DNA from: Dictyoglomaceae bacterium
GTDB taxonomy: Bacteria > Dictyoglomota > Dictyoglomia > Dictyoglomales > Dictyoglomaceae
Direction of reading: 5' to 3'
Length of the DNA: 5,109 nt
Assembly: GCA_028276205.1 (NCBI GenBank)
Contig: JAPYWU010000114.1
Location: forward strand, 1-5,109
In this document: piece by piece, positions 1 to 5,109 of the stretch
Position numbering within the stretch: position 1 is the first letter of the stretch
How the letters are laid out: every line of letters begins with the position of its first letter
The notes under the pieces: model-generated
What the model was told of the DNA's origin: nothing
The model's database searches: none
Seen by the model: only the letters and a program-made list of their open reading frames with translations
Program-made: the position numbers and the translations under genes

Positions 1-324
1 TATGAGGGTAAAAAAATATTTTATAATCAAAACCTTAAAGAGATGAGGAAATTTAAACCTTTTGATGGTACAATAAAGATAGAAGGGACAAAGGATATTC
101 AATTTATTAGAACAATATTGGATTATTTTAAAGATCTAAAAATAAAAAAGATAGTTTTTTATAAAAATTATTTTGAAATTTACGGTGATAACTATTTGTT
201 AAAATTCTCTAATGATAACTTTATAGAGAAAATTAGAACATTTAAAGAGATTGTTAAGAAAATGGGATTAGAAAACAGAAGCTTAGATTTTAGATTTAGG
301 ATTCCTTTTATTGGAGGAATATAG
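1..324 (+). CDS. ftsQ: Cell division protein FtsQ/DivIB-like, C-terminal part (5' end outside window)
   Basis: The frame is open from base 1 to the TAG at 322-324, giving 107 residues. The ATG at 43 is therefore probably an internal methionine and not the start. FtsQ/DivIB is a bitopic membrane protein whose extracytoplasmic POTRA and beta domains join the septal FtsQLB complex. Only the beta-domain end is visible here: a 'YEGKKIF' segment like the FtsQ 'D-x-x-G-x-x-F' strand, then alternating strands ('IVFYKNYFEIYGDNYLLKF'), a helix ('FIEKIRTFKEIVKKMG') and a last strand 'SLDFRFRIPF', matching the usual FtsQ ending of a helix followed by 'iDlRf'. The transmembrane helix and POTRA domain would lie upstream. 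The position directly before ftsA is the classical ftsQ-ftsA-ftsZ order and strengthens the call. The assignment rests on this weak pattern plus context, since FtsQ sequences diverge strongly. Confidence 0.72.
   Translation, partial: YEGKKIFYNQNLKEMRKFKPFDGTIKIEGTKDIQFIRTILDYFKDLKIKKIVFYKNYFEIYGDNYLLKFSNDNFIEKIRTFKEIVKKMGLENRSLDFRFRIPFIGGI
313..318 (+). promoter_or_regulatory. Ribosome binding site of ftsA, inside the end of ftsQ
   Basis: GGAGGA lies 6 bases before the ATG at 325 and is a near-perfect Shine-Dalgarno match. It overlaps the last codons of ftsQ, so ribosomes finishing ftsQ stop exactly where ftsA initiation begins. It fixes the ftsA start. Confidence 0.8.
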
Positions 325-1539
325 ATGGCTGATACTATTGGAGCTATAGATTTAGGCTCTACAAAAATAGCAGTAGTTTTAGGAAATGTGATGGAAAAAA
401 ACGTTGAAATAATTGGCTTTGCTATGTCTCCATCTAAGGGAATAAAATATGGGGTTATAGTTGATATTCAAGAGGCAAGTAATAGTATCAAAGAGGCACT
501 AAATAAGGCTATAAAAATTGCGGGAATAAAGAATATATCAAGATTATATGCAGCAATTAGTGGGGAAAAAATAACAGCCATTCCAAGCAGAGGTATGATT
601 ATAGTAAAAAGTAGAGATCAAGAAGTTACTGAAAAAGATGTTGAGAGGGCGATTGATGCTGCTAAAGCTACCTCTATTCCTCCAGATAGAGAGATTATAT
701 ATCATGTAGTAAGGGGATTTAGATTAGATGGTCAAGATGGAATTATAAATCCAATTGGCATGATAGGTACTCGCTTAGAATCTGATTTATTATTGGTAAC
801 TCACGATAAAATTCAACTTAGAAATATTATCAATACTTTGGAAAAAGCAGAGATAAATATTGAGGGATTTGTTCCTCAAGAGATAGCAGCAGCAGAAGCA
901 GTGCTTACTCCAGAAGAGAAAAACTTGGGAGTAGTAATGGTAGATATAGGGGGTGATTTGACTAATCTTGCTGTTTATAGAGAAGGATGTCTTTATAGTA
1001 TTGGTATATTAAAATTAGGTGGAGAAAGAATAACAAGAGATTTAGCTATAACGCTAAGAATTTCTACTGAAGAAGCAGAAAGAGTAAAAAAAATATTAGG
1101 AACTTTAAAAGATGATGAAGAGGAAGAAACATTAGAGGTTACTTCTTTGCAGGAAAGAAAAATTAGAGTATCTAAATCTCAAGTTAGAGAGATCATACAA
1201 CCTCGTGTAGAAGAAATTTTAGAATTTATACAAAGAAAACTGCAAGAATTAAATTCTCCCATAGAAATTATTCCAGGAGGTATTGTACTTACAGGTGGTA
1301 CTGCTCTCTTAGATGGTATAGATGAATTTGCAAGTAATTATTTGAAAATTCCGGTCAGGATAAGTGCTCCATCTCAGATGAGAAATTTTTTAGGAGAAAA
1401 AGATGCAGTATTTTACTCATCTGCAGTAGGAGCTTTAGAGAGTTTTTTGAAAACTACGACTTTTGAGGACAAAAATAAAAAACTTCTTGACTATTTAAAA
1501 GAAACATTTAACAATATATTTAGACCTTTTAAAGAGTAA
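325..1539 (+). CDS. ftsA: Cell division protein FtsA (actin-like ATPase, Z-ring membrane anchor)
   Basis: FtsA binds the C-terminal tail of FtsZ, tethers the ring to the inner membrane and recruits later divisome proteins. The protein has 404 residues, close to the 420 of E. coli FtsA. Visible signatures: phosphate-1 'DLGSTK' (9-14); the FtsA-typical 'SKGIKYGVIVDI' (37-48); the FtsA-specific 1C subdomain at about 85-165, replacing actin 1B; phosphate-2 'VDIGGDLTNLAVY' (206-218); the adenosine motif 'GGIVLTGGTALLDG' (318-331); 'SSAVGALE' near the end; and a C-terminal amphipathic helix, 'LLDYLKETFNNIFRPFKE' (387-404), of the kind that inserts into the membrane. An acidic Asp/Glu run follows 'KILGTLK'. 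Oddity: phosphate-2 reads G-D-L where the usual motif is G-G-T. The ATG abuts the ftsQ stop and has a strong ribosome site, so the start is secure. Confidence 0.97.
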   Translation: MADTIGAIDLGSTKIAVVLGNVMEKNVEIIGFAMSPSKGIKYGVIVDIQEASNSIKEALNKAIKIAGIKNISRLYAAISGEKITAIPSRGMIIVKSRDQEVTEKDVERAIDAAKATSIPPDREIIYHVVRGFRLDGQDGIINPIGMIGTRLESDLLLVTHDKIQLRNIINTLEKAEINIEGFVPQEIAAAEAVLTPEEKNLGVVMVDIGGDLTNLAVYREGCLYSIGILKLGGERITRDLAITLRISTEEAERVKKILGTLKDDEEEETLEVTSLQERKIRVSKSQVREIIQPRVEEILEFIQRKLQELNSPIEIIPGGIVLTGGTALLDGIDEFASNYLKIPVRISAPSQMRNFLGEKDAVFYSSAVGALESFLKTTTFEDKNKKLLDYLKETFNNIFRPFKE

Positions 1540-1550
1540 AGAATTAGGGG

Positions 1551-1559
1551 AAGGTGGTG
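1551..1559 (+). promoter_or_regulatory. Ribosome binding site that supports the TTG start of ftsZ
   Basis: AAGGTGGTG differs by one base from the consensus AAGGAGGTG and sits 7 bases before the TTG at 1567. An in-frame TAA at 1561-1563 excludes any earlier start, and no ATG or GTG precedes the conserved glycine loop, so the TTG is the only sensible start for a full-length protein. Confidence 0.78.
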
Positions 1560-1566
1560 TTAAAAA

Positions 1567-2637
1567 TTGACTTTATCAAGATTTTCAGACAGCTTAAATA
1601 ATGGAGAAATAAAGGCAAAAATTAAGGTTGTTGGTGTTGGGGGTGGAGGTGGTAATGCTATTAATAGGATGATTGAAGCTGGAATACATGGCGTTGAATT
1701 TATTGCAGTTAATACCGATAATCAAGTTCTTAATCTTAATAAAGCCCCTAATAAAATACAAATAGGAGAGCAGGTAACTCAAGGCCTTGGGGCTGGTGGT
1801 GATCCTAAGATTGGAGAAAAAGCAGCTCTGGAAAGTAAAGAGATTTTGAAAGATATTTTAGGCGATGCGGATATGATATTTATAACTGCTGGAATGGGAG
1901 GAGGTACTGGAACAGGAGCCTCTCCAGTTATAGCTGAAATAGCAAAAGAAATTGCAAAACTTGTAGTGGCTGTTGTCACATTACCTTTTACTTTTGAAGG
2001 AAGAAAAAGAAGAGTCAATGCTATGGAAGGAATAGAGAAACTTAAGGATAAAGTAGATACTCTTTTAATAATACCTAATGATAAACTTTTAAAACTTGGA
2101 GATAGTAGATTACCTTTAGTTGAGGCTTTTAAGAAAGCCGATGAAGTTCTAAAACAAGCTGTTCAAGGAATTACAGAATTGATTACTGTTCCGGGATTAA
2201 TAAACTTAGATTTTGCTGATATACAATCTATAATGTCAAAGGCTGGTACAGCCTATATGGGTATAGGAATTGGAAAAGGAGAAAATAGAGCAAAAGAAGC
2301 AGCTCAAAATGCTTTACAAAGTCCTCTTTTGGACTTCTCTATTAATGGAGCTAAAGGAGTCATATTTAATGTAACAGGAGGCTTAGATTTATCCTTGCAT
2401 GAAGTAGAAGAAATAGCAGAAGTTATTACACCTAAGGTTGATCCAGAAGCTAATATTAAATTTGGGGCTGTAATTGATGAAAACATGAAAGATAGTATAA
2501 AAGTTACGTTAATAGCTACAGGTTTTGATCATCAAGGAGAAGAGATAGAAGAAACTTCTAACAAGAAAGATTATACTAACATATCAGAAGATGATTTAGA
2601 TATTCCTGCTATTTTACGGAGAAAGAGATACTCTTGA
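1567..2637 (+). CDS. ftsZ: Cell division protein FtsZ (tubulin-like GTPase)
   Basis: FtsZ polymerises with GTP at midcell into the ring that organises septal wall synthesis. The 356-residue protein shows the complete set of family motifs: N-terminal nucleotide loop 'VVGVGGGGGN' (21-30), tubulin signature 'GGGTGTG' (111-117), 'GRKRRVNAMEGIEKL' with the GTP-contacting helix region, 'IIPNDKLL', and the T7 loop 'NLDFAD' (213-218), whose D215 and D218 complete the GTPase site of the neighbouring subunit. The globular part ends near 'VTLIATGFD', followed by a short acidic linker of roughly 25-30 residues and the conserved C-terminal peptide 'DIPAILRRK' (345-353), the binding site for FtsA and other partners, with Ile where Phe or Tyr is common. 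Translation starts at TTG after a good ribosome site. Its TGA overlaps the next gene's start. No key residue is missing. Confidence 0.98.
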   Translation: MTLSRFSDSLNNGEIKAKIKVVGVGGGGGNAINRMIEAGIHGVEFIAVNTDNQVLNLNKAPNKIQIGEQVTQGLGAGGDPKIGEKAALESKEILKDILGDADMIFITAGMGGGTGTGASPVIAEIAKEIAKLVVAVVTLPFTFEGRKRRVNAMEGIEKLKDKVDTLLIIPNDKLLKLGDSRLPLVEAFKKADEVLKQAVQGITELITVPGLINLDFADIQSIMSKAGTAYMGIGIGKGENRAKEAAQNALQSPLLDFSINGAKGVIFNVTGGLDLSLHEVEEIAEVITPKVDPEANIKFGAVIDENMKDSIKVTLIATGFDHQGEEIEETSNKKDYTNISEDDLDIPAILRRKRYS

Positions 2638-4331
2638 ACTGGAAGCTAAAGAAAGAGATAATAGATGTATTAAACAGTGAGAAAGGATTTAAGTTAAGTA
2701 AAAAGGGAGGAGATGTAAAGTTATTATTTATATATCCAAACGCATATAATATATCCATAAATAATCTGGGATATATAGGTTTGTATCATATTTTTAATGA
2801 ACAACAAGGAATTTTATGTGAAAGAGCGTATATTCCTAAAGATTGGAAAAATAGAAAAGATTTTAGAATATACTCAATTGAGGGATTTAGAGAATTAAGA
2901 GACTTTGATGCTTTGCTTTTTTCTGTTAGTTTTGAGTTAGATTTTTTTAATATAATTTATATTCTAAATTTAGAAAAAATTCCCATTTATAGTGTTGAAA
3001 GGGATGACAGTTATCCTCTAATTATTGGAGGGGGAATTGCTTTAAGCTCAAATCCAGAAACAATATCTGAGATTTTTGATTTGATATTAATTGGTGAAGG
3101 AGAAGAAATAGTTTCAGAATTGTCAGAAGCCTTGATATTAAAGAAGGAAAAAAGTTGGACAAAGGAAAAATTTTTAAATGCCATAAAAGATTATGAAGGT
3201 TTTTATATACCTAAATTTCTTAAAGTTACATATAATGGTAAAAAGATAGAGAAAATAGAGGGAGAACAAAAATTACCAGTAAGAAGAAGAATTTATTACA
3301 ACTTTTCTAATAATCCTATGGTTTCACCTATAACATCTTACAAAGGCGTGTTTTCTGATATGGCGTTATGTGAATTGGTTAGAGGTTGTAAATATCAATG
3401 TAGATTTTGTTTAGCAGGTTATTTCTATAGACCTTACAGAGTTTCTTCCATAGAGAAAATATATGAGAAAATTAATCGGTTTTATGAAGAGGATACTCCT
3501 AAATTAGGATTTATAGTTCCTGCCATAGATCCCTCTTTAAGCTTAATGAAGATTAAGGATTATGTAGAAAGAGGTGAAATTCTTATATCCTTTTCATCTC
3601 TAAGATTAGAAGATATTACAGAGGACATATTAGACCTTATAAAAACTACTCATCAAAAAACTATTACTATAGCTCCAGAGACAGGCACTGATAGACTCAG
3701 AAGAGTATTAAACAAGAAATTTACTAATAATGATATTTTAAATTTTAGTGAGAAAATTAAGGACTATAAAGTAAAAACTTTGAAATTATACTTTATGATT
3801 GGATTACCAACTGAAACTTGGGAAGATATTGAAGGAATTTTGGATTTAATAATGAATATCAAAAAAATTGTAAAAAAAGTAGAGATAAGTATAAGTGTAT
3901 CTACCTTTATTCCCAAACCTCATACCCCTTTTCAATGGGAGAAGATGGCGGATCTTGAATATATTGAAAAGGTTAGGTCTTATTTATTAAAAAACATTAG
4001 AAAAATGGATAATATAAAAATGGAAGAGGAAAATATCCTTTGGGTTTTTTGGCAAGGAGTTTTAAGTAGAGGAGATAGAAGATTGAAAGAATTTTTTAAA
4101 GAATATATAAAAGATGCTTATAGTTTAAGAATTTTAAAGAAATTTATGAAAGATAATCTATTAAAAGAGTATTATTTAGGAGAAAAAGAGAAAGATGAAA
4201 TTTTCCCCTGGAGTTTTATAGATACAGGAGTTAAAAGGGAATATTTATGGAAAGAAAGAGAGAAGGCATATCAAGGAGTTATTACTTTACCATGTAACGA
4301 TTATTGTAAGGCTTGTGGGGTGTGTTTATGA
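2634..4331 (+). CDS. Radical SAM protein of unknown substrate (TIGR03960-like) with C-terminal cysteine cluster
   Basis: A 565-residue radical SAM enzyme. The N-terminal part (about 1-200) resembles the Rossmann-like, cobalamin-binding-type domain found ahead of many radical SAM cores: 'LLFIYPNAYNISINNLG' (30-46), 'LIIGGG' (129-134), 'NPE' (140-142) and 'IGEGEE' (153-158). I see no D-x-H-x-x-G cobalamin ligand motif. The core carries C252-x3-C256-x2-C259 for the SAM-binding [4Fe-4S] cluster, then 'APET' (347-350) and 'GLPTE' (390-394), typical core strands. The C-terminus ends in C554-x3-C558-x2-C561-x2-C564, a possible second cluster site. The arrangement matches, from memory, TIGR03960, an uncharacterised family usually next to or fused with a DUF2344 protein; no such partner is visible here. 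The TTG start overlaps the ftsZ stop (TTGA). No earlier start is possible after the in-frame TGA at 2592, except rare codons, and only a weak GGAG (2618-2621) lies upstream, so translation probably depends on ftsZ. The reaction is unknown. Confidence 0.9.
   Translation: MNWKLKKEIIDVLNSEKGFKLSKKGGDVKLLFIYPNAYNISINNLGYIGLYHIFNEQQGILCERAYIPKDWKNRKDFRIYSIEGFRELRDFDALLFSVSFELDFFNIIYILNLEKIPIYSVERDDSYPLIIGGGIALSSNPETISEIFDLILIGEGEEIVSELSEALILKKEKSWTKEKFLNAIKDYEGFYIPKFLKVTYNGKKIEKIEGEQKLPVRRRIYYNFSNNPMVSPITSYKGVFSDMALCELVRGCKYQCRFCLAGYFYRPYRVSSIEKIYEKINRFYEEDTPKLGFIVPAIDPSLSLMKIKDYVERGEILISFSSLRLEDITEDILDLIKTTHQKTITIAPETGTDRLRRVLNKKFTNNDILNFSEKIKDYKVKTLKLYFMIGLPTETWEDIEGILDLIMNIKKIVKKVEISISVSTFIPKPHTPFQWEKMADLEYIEKVRSYLLKNIRKMDNIKMEEENILWVFWQGVLSRGDRRLKEFFKEYIKDAYSLRILKKFMKDNLLKEYYLGEKEKDEIFPWSFIDTGVKREYLWKEREKAYQGVITLPCNDYCKACGVCL
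4317..4322 (+). promoter_or_regulatory. Probable ribosome binding site choosing the ATG start of pgeF
   Basis: GGGGTG is one mismatch from GAGGTG and lies 5 bases before the ATG at 4328. The alternative TTG at 4313 has only AAGG one base upstream, too close to act, so the site favours the ATG and an ATGA overlap with the preceding stop. Confidence 0.5.
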
Positions 4332-5041
4332 TTTGGCAATCCAAACTTTTAAATAAATTTAACGAAATATCCCATGGATTTGTATCACGTCCATATTCTT
4401 TTCCTTTTTATTTCTCCTTTAAGCATATTCCTTCATATTTAAGATTTTTTTCTTTAGTTAAGATATTTCCAAATAGATGGGTTATAGCAGAACAAATCCA
4501 TGGAGATAATATATATGTATCAAAAATTGAAAATTTATCCTTTTTTCCAAAAATTGCAAATAAATCTGACATTATATTAACCCAAGAAAGAAAACATCCT
4601 CTTATTATGTTTTTTGCAGATTGTATTCCAATCTTTGTTTATATACCAAAAATCAGATTGATTGGTTTGGCACATTCTGGATGGAGAGGAACAATTAAAA
4701 AGCTTCCCAAAAAGTTAATATCCGAGTTGAAGAATAGATATAATGTCTCTTCTGAAGACATATTTATAGGTGTTGGGCCAAGTATTCATTCTTGCTGTTT
4801 TGAGGTTAAGGAAGATTTTATTTCACAGTTACCTAAGGAATATAAAAAGTTCCTTATATATGAAAAGGACAGTGTGAAATATGATCTTATAGCTCTTCTT
4901 TTACAACAACTCGAAGAAGAGAAGATACCAAAAGAAAACGTTGATATATCTGATATATGTACTTATTGCAGTAATACTTACTACTCTTATAGGAGAAATA
5001 AAACCAACGATAGAAACATTGCCTATATATTTCTAAAATGA
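4328..5041 (+). CDS. pgeF: YfiH/PgeF-family protein (peptidoglycan editing factor / multicopper polyphenol oxidase-like)
   Basis: The 237-residue protein belongs to the YfiH/LACC1 (DUF152) family. The three family metal (Zn) ligands are present: H58 in 'EQIHG', C99 in 'FADC' and H116 in 'AHSGWRGT'. The C99-H116 spacing of 17 equals that of E. coli YfiH as I recall it. Other marks are 'SHGFVSR' (15-21), 'GPSI' (150-153), 'ICTYCSN' with C211, and 'YSYRRN' with R222-R223. E. coli PgeF is reported to keep wrong amino acids, such as L-Ser, out of peptidoglycan precursors; other members act on purine nucleosides, so the reaction here is not certain. The cytoplasm is the expected location, as no signal peptide is apparent. 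The ATG at 4328 overlaps the upstream TGA. A TTG at 4313 would add five residues but lacks a suitable ribosome site. The region between R21 and H58 is shorter than usual and lacks the common 'GGVS' and 'SLNLG' motifs. Confidence 0.9.
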   Translation: MIWQSKLLNKFNEISHGFVSRPYSFPFYFSFKHIPSYLRFFSLVKIFPNRWVIAEQIHGDNIYVSKIENLSFFPKIANKSDIILTQERKHPLIMFFADCIPIFVYIPKIRLIGLAHSGWRGTIKKLPKKLISELKNRYNVSSEDIFIGVGPSIHSCCFEVKEDFISQLPKEYKKFLIYEKDSVKYDLIALLLQQLEEEKIPKENVDISDICTYCSNTYYSYRRNKTNDRNIAYIFLK

Positions 5042-5109
5042 ATATTTATTATAGAGAAGGTTTTTATAGATTAAGAAAGAATAAAAAGAGAATTTTTAAA
5101 AGAATTTTA
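5038..5109 (+). CDS. Start of an unidentified gene (3' end outside window)
   Basis: An ATG at 5038 overlaps the pgeF TGA as ATGA, the same arrangement as at the radical SAM/pgeF junction. The frame stays open for all 24 codons to the window edge. The visible peptide begins 'MNIYYREGFYRLRKNKK' and is strongly basic (Lys/Arg-rich), as in the cytoplasmic leader before a first membrane helix, though a soluble protein is equally possible. No clear Shine-Dalgarno sequence precedes the ATG, so initiation would rely on coupling to pgeF. I cannot name a family. It does not look like the start of a DUF2344 protein, the usual partner of the radical SAM gene. The overlap and conserved direction are the main reasons to believe it is real. 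Confidence 0.5.
   Translation, partial: MNIYYREGFYRLRKNKKRIFKRIL

Noticed and set aside
43..324. A separate 93-residue gene starting at the ATG at 43
   Set aside because: The same frame is open back to base 1 and the upstream residues continue an FtsQ-like beta-domain pattern, so this is the tail of a longer gene cut by the window edge.
949..963. Frameshift or pseudogene in ftsA to explain the odd phosphate-2 motif
   Set aside because: The flanking residues stay in register with the family on both sides and no single-base insertion or deletion restores the consensus, so substitution is the simpler reading.
1594..2018. Two reverse-strand open frames (1594-1782 and 1779-2018) opposite ftsZ
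   Set aside because: They lie wholly antisense to the conserved GTP-binding half of ftsZ, and their low-complexity translations resemble no family; they are shadows of the ftsZ codons.
2304..2486. Reverse-strand open frame opposite the ftsZ C-terminal domain
   Set aside because: Antisense to a conserved coding region, short, and without a recognisable ribosome site or family resemblance.
4313..4327. TTG at 4313 as the start of pgeF
   Set aside because: The nearest ribosome-site-like sequence is one base away, and the extra residues (MWGVF) have no family support; the ATG at 4328 has better spacing and an ATGA overlap.
5041..5109. A/T-rich stretch after pgeF as a terminator
   Set aside because: No stable G+C-rich hairpin followed by a T run was found by eye, and an open frame overlapping the pgeF stop continues through it.
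1..5109. A new defence, mobile or RNA-based system
   Set aside because: All genes are co-directional and densely packed, base composition looks even, and there are no repeats, integrase or transposase genes, structured gaps or CRISPR-like arrays; the content is a housekeeping division operon plus two linked enzymes.

Overview
The window is a compact stretch of one co-directional operon on the + strand of an AT-rich bacterium (about one third G+C or less by eye). It holds the distal end of a division (dcw-type) cluster followed by genes that are not classical division genes. The order is: 3' end of an ftsQ/divIB-like gene, ftsA, ftsZ, a radical SAM protein of unknown substrate, a YfiH/PgeF-family protein, and the first codons of a further unidentified gene. 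The low G+C, AGA-dominated arginine codons, Lys/Glu/Ile-rich proteins and very tight packing suggest a thermophilic, deep-branching or Firmicutes-like lineage. Dictyoglomus is my best guess, made from overall impression and not from any search.

Layout: 1-324 is the end of ftsQ, whose TAG stop is followed immediately by the ftsA ATG (325-1539). A 27-base gap carrying a Shine-Dalgarno-like sequence leads to ftsZ (1567-2637), which starts with TTG. The ftsZ stop overlaps the TTG start of the radical SAM gene (2634-4331) in a TTGA. That stop overlaps the ATG of pgeF (best start 4328, ending 5041) in an ATGA. The pgeF stop overlaps another ATG (5038) that opens a frame running off the window. No gap exceeds 27 bases, and I saw no convincing terminator, promoter, RNA gene, mobile element, repeat array or CRISPR.

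How the genes fit together: FtsQ is part of the FtsQLB/DivIB septal complex. FtsA is the actin-like membrane anchor, and FtsZ is the tubulin-like ring protein that binds FtsA through its C-terminal DIPAILRRK peptide, which is intact here. PgeF-family proteins are linked in E. coli to correcting the amino-acid composition of peptidoglycan precursors, which suits a wall/division operon. The radical SAM protein resembles a widespread uncharacterised family (TIGR03960-like, from memory) often found near cell-shape and division genes. Its coupling to ftsZ is the most interesting point. I see no evidence for a wholly new defence-like or mobile system; the novelty is limited to an unassigned enzyme in a division operon and some sequence departures in FtsA and PgeF.
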